From assembly GCF_002298975.1 (NCBI RefSeq), contig NZ_DBMV01000011.1:62001-126000 (forward strand): 64,000 nt of DNA. The letters run 5' to 3'. Origin of the DNA: Ralstonia sp. UBA689. Lineage in GTDB: Bacteria; Pseudomonadota; Gammaproteobacteria; Burkholderiales; Burkholderiaceae. The position numbers and the translations under genes were made by a program. Position 1 is the stretch's first letter, and every line of letters begins with the position of its first letter. The notes under the pieces were generated by a model. That model was not told the DNA's origin, did no database searches, and saw only the letters and a list, made by a program, of their open reading frames with translations. Below, in pieces: positions 1 to 9,197 of the stretch.

Positions 1-894
1 GAGATCGACGCCATCTACCTCGCCCTGCCCAACGACATGCGCCGGCAGTACGCCCTGCCTGCGCTGCAACGCGGCATCCATGTCCTGCTTGAGAAACCCA
101 TGGCCACCAGCGAGGCCGATTGCGAAGCCATGATCGAAGCCGCCCAGCAGGGCAACGCCAAGTTGATGATCGCCTACCGCCTGCATTTCGAGCCGGCCAC
201 GTTGGCCGCCATCGAACTCGTGCGCTCGGGCAAGCTGGGGCGCGTGCGCTCGTTCTCGGCCATGTTCAGCCAGTCGGTGGCGCCGTCCAACCACCGCGCC
301 AACCACGGCTACTGGGCCGGCCCTGTGTCCGACATGGGGGTGTATCCGATCAACGCCGTGCGCAATCTCTTTGGCGAGGAGCCGGTAGAAGTGGCGGCCG
401 TCGGCGTGCGCGATCCGCACCTGCCCTTCAATTTTGACGACACGGTTTGCGTGACGCTGCGCTTTGCCGACCACCGCGTCGCGCAGTTCATCGTCAGCTA
501 CAGCAGCACAAACGTCGATCAGTACCGCATCGTCGGCACCAAGGGGGATCTGGAAGTGTCGCCAGGCTTTACGTTTGGCACGGGCCTGCGGCACCGGCTC
601 ACGCTGGGCGGCCAGGTGCATGAGCGCGCATTCGCGGCCACCAACCAGTTTGGCGGCGAGCTGCAGTATTTCTCCGACTGCATCCTGAACCACCGCGAGC
701 CCGAACCCAATGGCGAGGAAGGCCTGGCCGACGTGCGCGTGCTGGCTGCCATTGAACGCGCGCTGGAGTCAGGGCAGCCGCAGAACCTCGGGCCGTTCCA
801 GCGTCAGGGCCGCATGGAGGCAGCGCAGGCGCGCAAGCTGCCGGCCGTGCCTGCGCCGGAATTGGTCGAAACGGCCGAGCCGAGCATGGGTTGA
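1..894 (+). CDS. Gfo/Idh/MocA family oxidoreductase (5'-truncated by window edge)
   Basis: The reading frame is open from base 1 and ends in TGA at 892-894, so the true start lies outside the window; about 297 residues are visible against roughly 330-380 for the family. The first visible residues (EIDAIYLALPND) and the following LLEKPMA are the typical end of the NAD(P)-binding Rossmann domain, with the conserved EKP lysine. The rest matches the C-terminal alpha/beta substrate domain (GYWAGPVSDMGVYPINAVRN). Such enzymes oxidise or reduce sugars and other polyols with NAD(P); the substrate cannot be read from the sequence. The first in-frame ATG at 37 is internal to the fold and is not the start. 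Family call is firm, function open. Confidence 0.88.
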   Translation, partial: EIDAIYLALPNDMRRQYALPALQRGIHVLLEKPMATSEADCEAMIEAAQQGNAKLMIAYRLHFEPATLAAIELVRSGKLGRVRSFSAMFSQSVAPSNHRANHGYWAGPVSDMGVYPINAVRNLFGEEPVEVAAVGVRDPHLPFNFDDTVCVTLRFADHRVAQFIVSYSSTNVDQYRIVGTKGDLEVSPGFTFGTGLRHRLTLGGQVHERAFAATNQFGGELQYFSDCILNHREPEPNGEEGLADVRVLAAIERALESGQPQNLGPFQRQGRMEAAQARKLPAVPAPELVETAEPSMG

Positions 895-945
895 AGCCAG
901 AAGGAAACCTCGCCCGCACGAACGGCAGGCGCAGGAAAGGCCGAA

Positions 946-1233
946 CTACAGCTTGATGCGCTGCACAGCGTCGCGCATGCGCAGGCGTGTAGAGACGTCG
1001 GAGTTGCTGTTGCTGCCGCCGTCGGTTTCCATGGCGTTATCGCAGCGCCATTCGGTGGCCTCGCCACGGTCGGTCAGCGCGCAGACGCGGTGGGTCCAGC
1101 GGTCCCACACGAACACGTCGCTGCCCGCCTCGCCGGAGAGCAGCGGCTCGAACCGGTACATCCACAAGTAACCGGCACCTATCAGGGTAAAAACCAGGAT
1201 CGCCATCCAGGACGCTTTAATCGGGCGTCGCAT
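946..1233 (-). CDS. Small single-pass membrane protein, unknown function
   Basis: About 95 residues. One N-terminal hydrophobic segment (MAILVFTLIGAGYLWMY, roughly residues 9-25) is followed by a polar domain with two cysteines (VCALTD and WRCDN), suggesting a type II membrane protein with a periplasmic tail. Two ATGs are possible, at 1239 and 1233. The GAGGAG ribosome-binding site lies only two bases before the first but eight bases before the second, so 1233 is preferred. It is separated from the P450 gene by about 150 bases that show no clear terminator. I do not recognise a family. Confidence 0.6.
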   Translation of the reverse strand: MRRPIKASWMAILVFTLIGAGYLWMYRFEPLLSGEAGSDVFVWDRWTHRVCALTDRGEATEWRCDNAMETDGGSNSNSDVSTRLRMRDAVQRIKL

Positions 1234-1387
1234 TGTCATTTCTCCTCGCGAAACCCCGCGCCGGACGCGTCAGACAGTGCGTCGCCAGGACATAAGCGCG
1301 GTGCTTCGAGGGCAAATCGTAACATGCGGCGTGCCCGCCTCACCCCACCGCGACCCGCAATGCTGCGGCGCGACAACCACAGCCGGG

Positions 1388-4300
1388 TCAGTTGAAGACG
1401 TCTTGCCGATAACGCCCGGATTGCATCTGCAAGGTCAGCCAATCCGATGCGGTGGCCAGATCACTGCCGTGGCGCGCCTGGTGCATGCGGATGAGCGTAT
1501 CGCGCACAGCCGGCGCCATGGCGCGGCCGTCGCCGCACACGTACAACGTGGCGCCTGCGTCGAAAGCGGCCCAGACAGCCTCGCGCGCCGCCCACAAGGC
1601 ATCCTGCACGAAGCGGTGCGGATGACTGTCCACGCACGAGTACGCCGGGAAGACGCGCACCACGCCTGCGTCTTCCCAGTCGCGCAGCGTGTCGCGGTAC
1701 AGGAAGTCGTGCTCGGGATGCCGGCAGCCGAAGCACAGAAGCGATGTTGCCACCACCTCGCCGGCTGCGTGCTGCGCGGCGCGCTCCTCCAGAAAGCCGC
1801 GGAACGGCGCGATGCCCGTACCCGCCCCGATCAGCACCATCGGCTTGCTCGCATCCGCATCCGGCGCGAACGGCGGGTTGGGCGTACGCACGGCGGCAGC
1901 GATCTCCGCTCCAGCCGGCAACCGCATCAGGTAATGCGACGCCGTACCGCGATACGTGCCGACGCCCGACCACGCCGGCCCCGACACCATTCCCACCGTC
2001 AGCGCCGCCACGCCCGGCGACACGCGCGCCGACGAGGCAATGGAATAGAAGCGCGGTCGCATCGCGCCCAGGCGCGCGAGAAAACCTTCGAGCGTCAGCT
2101 CGATGGCCGGAAAGCGGATCAGCAAGTCGAGCACACTCACGTGCGCGGCCTGGATGTCGTGATCAAAGCGCTGCGCGGCGGCCTCGCCTTCCAGCCACAC
2201 CGCAAGCTGGCCGCGCGTGAAGGGGCAGCGCGTACCCGCCTGCAGCGCGGCGATGTCGCGCATGGTGGCCGTGTCCTGCAACTCGACGAAGTCGCGCAGC
2301 AACTGGCGCACCGACACCGGCTGGTTGAGCGGCAGGTGCCGCACATGGGCGTGGCGCGCGGTCAGCGTGACAAGCGCATCGCCCTCCAGGCCGAGCCGGG
2401 CGATGGCGGCGTCGACGCGGTCATCGGCATTGCGCGGATAGACGGCGAGGTGATCGCCGGTGGCATAGGTCACGCCATCGGGCAGTCGCACCGTCAGGTG
2501 ACGCGTCGGACCGCGCGGCGCCTCACGGGCGAAGTCCCACAGGCCGGCCGGGTCGCTCACAAGCTCGTCGTTGGCGAACACGGTCATGGTGCGGGCGGCC
2601 GGCGGCAACGTGGGGGCGCGCACGACGTCGGGGGCGAGATAGTCGACATGCACGGCCAGATCGTCGCCTTGCGCCTGGCGGGCACCCAGGGCGCTCCACA
2701 GGCTGCGCGTCCAGGCGTCGACGGCGGCATCGAAACCGCCGTTGCCGTCGGCTTCGCCGCGCGGCACGATGGCCTGCGCGCCGGAGGCGATGAGCATGGC
2801 TTCCACCCGCTTGGGGAACGCATGGAATGCCGGCCACTGCGAGTTGCCGCAGCCGAGCACGGCATAGCGCAGTCCGGGGGCCTCCCGCGCCGGCACACCC
2901 CCACCGGCGGCATCGAGCCGCGCCTCCAGCGTACGGGCGCTGTCCGGCGCGCGGCCGTTGTAGGTAGCGGCCACCACGATCAGCGTGCCCTGCTGCGGCA
3001 ACGCATCGGCAATCGCGTCGAGCGGCGCCACCTTGGCATCAAAGCCGGCGCGCGAGGCCGTGGCAGCGATCTGCTCCGCGATGTCCTGGCAGGTGCCGAG
3101 GCTGCCGCCATACAACACGTGCATGGGTTCGCCGCCACCTGTGAGCGCGGCTTCAGCATCGGTTTGCACAAGCGTATCGGCACGCGAGGGCACCGCCACG
3201 ACAAGCCGCTCGCGCGCGTTGCGCAGCCGTGCGCGCAGGCGGAAGCCGTCGGGCTTGAGGGTCAGTGTTTCCTTGATACGGAAGCCGTAGTCATATGGAT
3301 CGGACAACGCAAAGCGCTGCAGGATCACTGCCAGCGCCAGCTTGGCTTCGGTCAGCGCGAACTGGCGGCCGATGCACGCGCGCTCGCCATTGCCGAACGG
3401 CTTGTAGGCGTGCGGGTGCAGCTTCGCCTCGTTCTCGGGCAGGAAACGGTCGATGTCGAACACTTCGGGGCGATCCCACACGGCCGGGTCGCGGTGCAAG
3501 GCCATCAGCACGGTCACCACGCGCTGATCCTTGCGGATGGCGTAACGCCCGCCGATGCGCGTGTCCTCGTACGGCGCCACGCCAAAGCTCGGGGCGGTCG
3601 GCCACAGGCGCAGCGTTTCCTTCAGCACGCGCTCGATCACGTCGAGCTGTGCCAGGTGCGCATATTGCGGCACGGTCTCGCCCGGCAGCACGCGGTCGAC
3701 TTCGGCATAAGCCTGCGCCAGCACGGCCGGGTGGCGCAGCAGCAGATACAGCGCGAAGGTCAGCAGCCCGCTCGTGGTTTCATGCCCGGCAATCAGGAAA
3801 GTGATGACCTGGAAGCGGATGTTGGTGTCGTCCAGCGGCATGTCCGTTACCGGATCGCGTGCGTTAAGCATCAGGCCCAGCAGATCGCTCGCGCCGACGC
3901 CGCCGTCCTGCGCCTGACGGCGCGCGCGGATCACCTCGTCCACCAGTTGGTGCATGGCGGCCACATCCCGCGCAAAGCGACGGTGATGCTCGCGCATGAA
4001 CCGGTCTTTGAGCGGCAGCCGCGTGAGCTTGCCCATGGCCTCGGACAGCACGCCCACCATGGCCGCCAGGAACGGATGCAGTTCGGGCGTGGTGAACGAG
4101 TTGAAGCGGTATCCGAAGCCCGCCAGCGAAATGGTGTCGAGCGTGAGCCGTGTCATGTCATCGGCCACCGGAATGTCGGCGTCCGGCCCTTGGCGCGTCC
4201 ATTTGTCGGCCAGGGCGTTGGCCACCTCCAGCATCACGTCGAAGTAGCCTTTCATGGCGCGCTGGCCGAAGGCGGGCAGCAGGATGCGGTGGGCTTTGCC

Positions 4301-4633
4301 CCAGTTGGGCTCGTCCTGATGGGCGGTGAAGAGCCCATCGCCCGCCCCCGCCCGGAGGAACGACAGCGGCGGGCCGATCAGCTTGCGAAAGCGTGTTTCG
4401 TCGCTCAGCTCGGCCACCAGGTCGGCGGAATAGACGAACGGCACCCGGCGGCCGGCGAAGTCGAGCTGATAGATCCCTTCGGGAAACAGCCGGCTGGTTT
4501 CCAGCAGCGTCTGGGCCAGGCGGTCTTTGGGCAATTGAAGCAGGTTGCCCAGCCACGGCAGGCCCTCGGGCTGCGGGATGGGCACCGCCGCTGCTGCGGA
4601 GGCATTGGCGGGCAACTCTGAGGCGGAGCGCAT
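1388..4633 (-). CDS. Self-sufficient cytochrome P450 / NADPH-P450 reductase fusion (CYP102 type)
   Basis: 1081 residues, the usual length of the P450 BM3 (CYP102) family. These single-chain enzymes hydroxylate fatty acids with NADPH and O2. The P450 half shows the oxygen-binding I-helix AGHETT (about 282-287), the ExxR pair in KETLRL (E339, R342) and the heme loop FGNGERACIG with Cys420 as thiolate ligand. GLFTAH near residue 102 matches the region of BM3 Phe87, which gates substrate. The reductase half has an FMN flavodoxin domain (LYGGSLGT, about 505 on), the FAD motif RFYSIASS and the NADPH motif GAGTGIAPFRGF, then YVCGDG near the end. No TetR repressor of the BM3R1 type sits beside it. 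Fatty-acid substrate is inferred from the family. Confidence 0.95.
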   Translation of the reverse strand: MRSASELPANASAAAAVPIPQPEGLPWLGNLLQLPKDRLAQTLLETSRLFPEGIYQLDFAGRRVPFVYSADLVAELSDETRFRKLIGPPLSFLRAGAGDGLFTAHQDEPNWGKAHRILLPAFGQRAMKGYFDVMLEVANALADKWTRQGPDADIPVADDMTRLTLDTISLAGFGYRFNSFTTPELHPFLAAMVGVLSEAMGKLTRLPLKDRFMREHHRRFARDVAAMHQLVDEVIRARRQAQDGGVGASDLLGLMLNARDPVTDMPLDDTNIRFQVITFLIAGHETTSGLLTFALYLLLRHPAVLAQAYAEVDRVLPGETVPQYAHLAQLDVIERVLKETLRLWPTAPSFGVAPYEDTRIGGRYAIRKDQRVVTVLMALHRDPAVWDRPEVFDIDRFLPENEAKLHPHAYKPFGNGERACIGRQFALTEAKLALAVILQRFALSDPYDYGFRIKETLTLKPDGFRLRARLRNARERLVVAVPSRADTLVQTDAEAALTGGGEPMHVLYGGSLGTCQDIAEQIAATASRAGFDAKVAPLDAIADALPQQGTLIVVAATYNGRAPDSARTLEARLDAAGGGVPAREAPGLRYAVLGCGNSQWPAFHAFPKRVEAMLIASGAQAIVPRGEADGNGGFDAAVDAWTRSLWSALGARQAQGDDLAVHVDYLAPDVVRAPTLPPAARTMTVFANDELVSDPAGLWDFAREAPRGPTRHLTVRLPDGVTYATGDHLAVYPRNADDRVDAAIARLGLEGDALVTLTARHAHVRHLPLNQPVSVRQLLRDFVELQDTATMRDIAALQAGTRCPFTRGQLAVWLEGEAAAQRFDHDIQAAHVSVLDLLIRFPAIELTLEGFLARLGAMRPRFYSIASSARVSPGVAALTVGMVSGPAWSGVGTYRGTASHYLMRLPAGAEIAAAVRTPNPPFAPDADASKPMVLIGAGTGIAPFRGFLEERAAQHAAGEVVATSLLCFGCRHPEHDFLYRDTLRDWEDAGVVRVFPAYSCVDSHPHRFVQDALWAAREAVWAAFDAGATLYVCGDGRAMAPAVRDTLIRMHQARHGSDLATASDWLTLQMQSGRYRQDVFN

Positions 4634-4724
4634 GCGCGGTCGACTGCGAAAATGGGTTGTCCGCCAATGTACGCGTCGTGTCGGCTGGCATCAAACGGCA
4701 ACGCCGCGTTTGAATGCAGCCGCC

Positions 4725-4759
4725 TAGAAATGCATCGGGCGACCCGTAGGCCGCCCGAT
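4725..4759 (-). terminator. Possible terminator after the DUF2968-like gene
   Basis: Perfect 8-base arms ATCGGGCG and CGCCCGAT (4734-4741, 4752-4759) with a 10-base loop lie about 30 bases downstream of the minus-strand gene ending at 4790. Only a short T run (ATTTCT) follows, so this may be a weak or factor-assisted stop. Confidence 0.45.
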
Positions 4760-4789
4760 TGTGCGTGTGGGAGTGATGCGCTGCCCGGC

Positions 4790-5584
4790 TCAGCGATTGC
4801 GATGCGACGAATTGAACGGCGCGTTGACTTGCGACTCCAGCACGCGGATCTGGCGCTGCAACTCGTCCAGGCGAGCGCGGGCGGCACGGCGCTCCACGTC
4901 CAGCGTATCGGCTTCGGTGCGGGCAACCTTCTGGCGTTCCTGTGCCTGGGCCTGCTGCTGGCGCTGAATATCCAGATCCGTCCGCAGGCCACGCAGCTTG
5001 TCTTCCTGTGCGGCAATCAGGCGCTCGGCGCGTTCCTTCTGAGCTTCCAGGCGGATGCGCTGCAACTCCAGATCGGCCATCGAGCGCGTCTGCCGGGCGA
5101 AGTCGTTGTACAGGCGTTCAGCAAAAACCTCGTTGGTGGTCTTGATGACGCGCCAGAGGTCTTTCTGCTGGAACAGCGTCACGTAATACGTCAGGTCGCT
5201 CTGCGCAAACAGCAGGCTGGCGCCGTAGGCCCCGTTGTAGGTGGTGCGCAGCTCGGACAGCTCATGCGCCTGCATGCGGCGCTGAAGTTCCAGCACGGTA
5301 CTGCCGGCGCCTGGGCTGGTTGCGGCCCCTTCAGTTCGTGCGATGCTGCCGGGGACGGCAGGCTTGCCGGCAGTTGCAGTGCCCTCGCCGACCGTGGCGG
5401 TCAATGCCGGCACCGGTGCGGCGGCGGCAATCGGCGCGATAGCGGTGGGTGGTGCAGCCGGGCTCTGTGCCACGACCGATGTGCAAGCGGCGGTGCCCCC
5501 CAAGGCTGCCACCGCGGCCGCGATGGCCAATCCCCTCTGAAACGCCTCTCTCGACCCTTTCCCTGACTGTTTTGTAGTTCTCAT
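4790..5584 (-). CDS. DUF2968-like exported coiled-coil protein
   Basis: About 264 residues from the ATG at 5584; longer in-frame starts would run into the neighbouring regulator and lack a signal sequence. The N-terminus (FQRGLAIAAAVAALGGTAAC) looks like a signal peptide, with a cysteine at the end that could be a lipobox. An Ala/Pro-rich linker follows, then ELRTTYNGAYGASLLF and TYYVTLFQQKDLWRVIKT, which I associate with the DUF2968 family seen in Burkholderia and Ralstonia. The last ~110 residues are a charged coiled coil with R/E/Q heptads. Likely a periplasmic or envelope protein; function unknown. It lies about 110 bases downstream of the sigma-54 regulator on the same strand and may be read through from it. 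Confidence 0.7.
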   Translation of the reverse strand: MRTTKQSGKGSREAFQRGLAIAAAVAALGGTAACTSVVAQSPAAPPTAIAPIAAAAPVPALTATVGEGTATAGKPAVPGSIARTEGAATSPGAGSTVLELQRRMQAHELSELRTTYNGAYGASLLFAQSDLTYYVTLFQQKDLWRVIKTTNEVFAERLYNDFARQTRSMADLELQRIRLEAQKERAERLIAAQEDKLRGLRTDLDIQRQQQAQAQERQKVARTEADTLDVERRAARARLDELQRQIRVLESQVNAPFNSSHRNR

Positions 5585-5691
5585 TTCGACCCTGTGGACT
5601 CTGCGCAGGTGTTGCAGCCGAAAACTATACGCGATCCGCCGCCCAAGTGGCATGCCGGGCACGCCGCCCGGCGGGAGGGTGTTGTTTGGTG

Positions 5692-7095
5692 TCACTCCAG
5701 CTCGCGCAACTCGGTTTCGCCGTCGGAGATCTGGTATTTGCGCATTTTTTCCCACAACACCTTGCGGCTGATCCCCAGCGTGGCGGCGGTGTCCTGGCGA
5801 CGCCAGTTGTTGGCGTCCAGGGCGACGAGGATGCGGCGGCGCTCCTCGTCACTGCCGCTGCCGCGGTCGTGACTGCCGCCATTGCCTCCGTTACCGCCAC
5901 TCGTCTCGCGATCAAACGCGTCGCGCTGCAAGCTGGCAAACAGGGGCAGGATGCGCGCCTCGTCCCAGCGGCCGAACTGGCGCAGGGTGATGCCGATGCG
6001 TTCGGCCAGGTTGCGCAGCTCGCGCACGTTGCCGGCAAAGTACGCCCGACCGACCGACGCGCGCACCCACTCGGGCACCGGCGGCATGCTCTCGTAGGTC
6101 TTGTCGCCCAGCAGGTGCCGCAGGAAAGACAGCAGCAACGCGACCTTGTCATCGGCGCCGCGCTGCTCCAGGCTGGGGATGCGTAGCTCGATCACCGCCA
6201 GGCGGAAATACAGGTCTGCCCGGAATGCAGCACGAGCGACCATCTCGCGCAGGTTCTTGTTGGTGGCGGCCACCAGGCGGAAGTCCAGCTTCACTGGCAC
6301 GGTGGAGCCCAGCCGCGTGCATTCGCTGTCTTCGAGCACACGCAGCAGCTTCACCTGCTGATACAGCGGCAGGTCGCCCAGCTCGTCGAGGAAGAGCGTG
6401 CCGCCGTTGGCCTGCTCGAAGTAGCCGCGGTGCGCGTACATGGCCCCCGTGAAGGCGCCCTTGGCATGGCCAAAGAACTGCGATTCGAACAGCCCATCGG
6501 GAATGGCCCCGCAGTTGACCGCCACGAACGGCCCCTTGCCATACACGCTGTTCTTGTCGTGCAGCAGGCGCGCGATACGCTCCTTGCCTGCACCGGTTTC
6601 GCCGTAGAGCATGACATTGCTGTCGCAATCGGCGAAGGTGTCGACGTGGTCCAGAAGCGCCTGCATGGCCGGGGACGCGGCCACCAGGTCGCTCTGGCTT
6701 TGCCCCTGATCCTGCGCCGGCGTCATCGACGGCAACAACTTGGTGATCTGCGCGCGCAACTCGGCGGCGCCAAAGTCCGGCCCCAGTACATGCGTGTATT
6801 CGGGCGGGAAACGGGTTGGATCGTGCTGCGTATCACCCGCCACCCAGATCACCGGCATACCCTGCGCGGCCTGCCAGTCGAGCACGGTAAAGCCACCGCT
6901 CTCCACCACCGAGGCACTGATAATGGCCACGCTCGGCTTCAGACGCGGCTCGGTCGGCTGGAAGTCGATGCCGCCCGCGCGGATCACCTCTGCCCCGAAC
7001 GGCGCCATAAATCGCGTGACACGGTCCGCGATGTCGTGGCGCCCTTCCCAGACAAATATTTCTAGCGTTTCATATGCCCAGCGATCGGTTTTCAT
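5692..7095 (-). CDS. Sigma-54-dependent transcriptional activator (last gene of the Tad operon)
   Basis: 467 residues. The N-terminal ~120 residues resemble a degenerate receiver-like domain without the usual phosphorylation Asp context. The AAA+ domain is complete: Walker A GETGAGKE (about 165-172), the sigma-54 contact loop GAFTGA (about 213-218), Walker B LFLDELGDLP, and sensor RLVAATN. A C-terminal Fis-type helix-turn-helix (DTAATLGISRKVLWEKM) ends the protein. An intact GAFTGA means it should open sigma-54 promoters. It starts 15 bases after tadG stops, so it is probably co-transcribed with the pilus genes. Natural targets are the two -24/-12 promoters at 20207-20222 and 20532-20547 (inference). 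No partner histidine kinase is adjacent. Confidence 0.93.
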   Translation of the reverse strand: MKTDRWAYETLEIFVWEGRHDIADRVTRFMAPFGAEVIRAGGIDFQPTEPRLKPSVAIISASVVESGGFTVLDWQAAQGMPVIWVAGDTQHDPTRFPPEYTHVLGPDFGAAELRAQITKLLPSMTPAQDQGQSQSDLVAASPAMQALLDHVDTFADCDSNVMLYGETGAGKERIARLLHDKNSVYGKGPFVAVNCGAIPDGLFESQFFGHAKGAFTGAMYAHRGYFEQANGGTLFLDELGDLPLYQQVKLLRVLEDSECTRLGSTVPVKLDFRLVAATNKNLREMVARAAFRADLYFRLAVIELRIPSLEQRGADDKVALLLSFLRHLLGDKTYESMPPVPEWVRASVGRAYFAGNVRELRNLAERIGITLRQFGRWDEARILPLFASLQRDAFDRETSGGNGGNGGSHDRGSGSDEERRRILVALDANNWRRQDTAATLGISRKVLWEKMRKYQISDGETELRELE

Positions 7096-7110
7096 GTCGT
7101 CGCTTCCATG

Positions 7111-8841
7111 TCAGAAGACCAACTCGACAGCGTCACAGTCGAGTGAGAGCAATTGCACATCGGCATAGCCCAGTTGGATGCCAAGCAGTTCGAGCACGGG
7201 CGTAAGGATCGCGTCCAGCAAGCCGCCGACAGTAATCAGGATCGGCGCCACCAGTGCCGCAACGACATCCCCAAGCGGCAGCCCAAGCAGCGTCAACTGC
7301 AGTTGGTTGAAGTTGGTGTTGAGGATTGAGCTGAAAAATCCCGGCGTGCCCGCTCGCGGTGGCGAGTGTCCACTGGTATCCGTTTGCGGATTCTGATTGA
7401 TCTGGCTGGCTGCAATGGTCACGTCCGTCCAACCGGCACTGGGAGCCTGGGAAATGTTCGCCTTGATACTCACGGCGTCCAAACCGAGCAAACTCAAAAG
7501 AGGCGCGGGCGACTCACTGGAACAGTTAAAGGCGCTCTTCATTACGTCCGAATAGGCCTTTTGGGCAATGCACACAGAGGCCGGCTGCGGCTGCACGGAA
7601 ATGGTCGCAGTCGAACTCGAGCGTGGCACTGCACAACTGGCACGCGTCGCATGAGCTTGTGCGCCCGCCACCGTCACCGCCACTGGCAGACTGACGCCCA
7701 CCAGATATGGAACGCTCACGTTGACGTTCAACCCCAGCGCAACCTGCGCAGTGCGTGCCTGCGTGCGCCATTGCCCCGCATTGGGCCCCGAGAGGTACTT
7801 CCCTGGTGGCCCGATGGCAATGACTGGAGGTTCGATGATTTTGAGTGAAAGCCCCACCGTCCCCAAGCCAAGCAGGTTCAGATTCAACGCGTCGATCGCA
7901 ACGGCGGACTTGCCATTGGCGATCTGCGCGGCCGTGGTCAAAAGGTTCAGCACGTTGAGCTGCGTATTGAGCGCGGCTTGCTCGTTGCCAACCAACGCCT
8001 GGAGTTCGAGCAGGCCCGGTGCACCCGGCCCGCCATCGCCGATATTGATCGGAATATTCAGATCGGAGCCGACAGACAAGGCATTGGACGCTCCGGGCGC
8101 GCCCCAATAGACTCCTGCCAGCGCACTCTGGTTTGCCACCGACAGCATGGCCGCATAGAGATCCCCAAGCCTGGGCGAGAGCGCCAGCAACTCCTGAATG
8201 GTGCCGACATTGAGTGCAATCATCAGATCGCCCAGACGAATGCTGGTCGTCGCCAGCCCCTGATACGACACCGCGCTCAAATTGAGATTGGTGTGCAGCA
8301 ACGCGCCCAGTAGCTGGTTGAGCAGCCCGTTGTCCAGCGAGAGCAGCCCAGACCCAAGCGAAAACCCGACAATCGGCGTGTTCTTGGCGATCGCCGTTGC
8401 CGTCAGGGTGCGCGTACCGACGGAGAAGAAATACGGCACGTTCTGCTTGAGCGTGACCCGCGCAGCATTGGTATTGTCGTCAATGGCCGCTTGTGCGGTG
8501 AAGTACGTGGGCGCGGTGCCGGCACTGACATCCCACACGCCATACACCACATTGACGTTGCCTGAATCCAGTGTCAGCCCATTCTGCTGGACCGCAAGCT
8601 GCGCCGGGTTGGGCACGGCACTGGCCAAGTCCAACCGCTGCACCGCCGCCATGGCCGCCATATCCGCCGCGCGCTGCAGCGCGCGCTGCGAGAAGAAGAG
8701 ATTACCGATGTCGACGCTCACCAGCACCGCCAGCCCGACCGTGGCGATAAAGATGGCCGTGAGAACGCTGACCGCCCCTCGTGCTGAACGATGGAGGTGG
8801 CGCGCACGTGCAGAGGTATTGGGCAGACGTGTCACAGGCAT
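7111..8841 (-). CDS. tadG: TadG-like pilus assembly membrane protein
   Basis: About 576 residues. The N-terminus has the Tad minor-pilin-like segment RGAVSVLTAIFIATVGLAVLVSVDIGNLFFSQRAL followed by QRAADMAAMAAVQ, characteristic of TadG-type proteins anchored by one membrane helix with a large periplasmic domain. The remainder is Leu/Asn-rich and ends in a second hydrophobic stretch; a von Willebrand A motif is not evident. The ATG at 8841 is preferred to the TTG three bases earlier. It follows the DUF3613 gene by 23 bases in the Tad operon. Confidence 0.82.
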   Translation of the reverse strand: MPVTRLPNTSARARHLHRSARGAVSVLTAIFIATVGLAVLVSVDIGNLFFSQRALQRAADMAAMAAVQRLDLASAVPNPAQLAVQQNGLTLDSGNVNVVYGVWDVSAGTAPTYFTAQAAIDDNTNAARVTLKQNVPYFFSVGTRTLTATAIAKNTPIVGFSLGSGLLSLDNGLLNQLLGALLHTNLNLSAVSYQGLATTSIRLGDLMIALNVGTIQELLALSPRLGDLYAAMLSVANQSALAGVYWGAPGASNALSVGSDLNIPINIGDGGPGAPGLLELQALVGNEQAALNTQLNVLNLLTTAAQIANGKSAVAIDALNLNLLGLGTVGLSLKIIEPPVIAIGPPGKYLSGPNAGQWRTQARTAQVALGLNVNVSVPYLVGVSLPVAVTVAGAQAHATRASCAVPRSSSTATISVQPQPASVCIAQKAYSDVMKSAFNCSSESPAPLLSLLGLDAVSIKANISQAPSAGWTDVTIAASQINQNPQTDTSGHSPPRAGTPGFFSSILNTNFNQLQLTLLGLPLGDVVAALVAPILITVGGLLDAILTPVLELLGIQLGYADVQLLSLDCDAVELVF

Positions 8842-8864
8842 CAAAAGCGCATTAGAAGTAACGA

Positions 8865-9197
8865 TCAGCGTGACGTGCCGGAAGGGCTTGCCGATGAGCT
8901 GCCACGTTGGCCCGTCATTCCCTGCGACAGCCCCGGCATTGGTCGGCTAAACGTGTCGAGATAGCGCTGGTAGGCCAGCGCGGCCTGCTCACCGCGTAAC
9001 GGAACAGCCTCGCCTGCGTAGGTGCCGTCGCGCTGCGCAGCCAGCAATGCGCGCGTGGCGACGTTGACCTCGTTGGCGGCCTTGGGCGGTACCGGCGCCG
9101 GCGATTGCGGGCCGGAGCCGGAGAAGCCCTGCGCGGCCGCCGGGCCACTGCAGAGCAAAGCCATCGCGCAGGCGATCAACAGGGTTCGGCGTGTCAT
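8865..9197 (-). CDS. DUF3613 domain exported protein of the Tad locus
   Basis: 110 residues with a clear signal peptide ending in AAAQ (about residue 23). The conserved core (ATRALLAAQRDGTYAGEAVPLRGEQAALAYQRYLDTF) matches small proteins annotated DUF3613 that sit in beta-proteobacterial tad operons. The start overlaps the stop of tadD by four bases, indicating translational coupling. Periplasmic; role in pilus assembly unknown. Confidence 0.78.
   Translation of the reverse strand: MTRRTLLIACAMALLCSGPAAAQGFSGSGPQSPAPVPPKAANEVNVATRALLAAQRDGTYAGEAVPLRGEQAALAYQRYLDTFSRPMPGLSQGMTGQRGSSSASPSGTSR

Noticed and set aside
1277..4621. A 1114-codon open frame on the plus strand
   Set aside because: It is the exact antisense of the P450-reductase gene, which has all expected motifs; the product is Arg/His-rich with no domain, as is common for GC-rich shadows.
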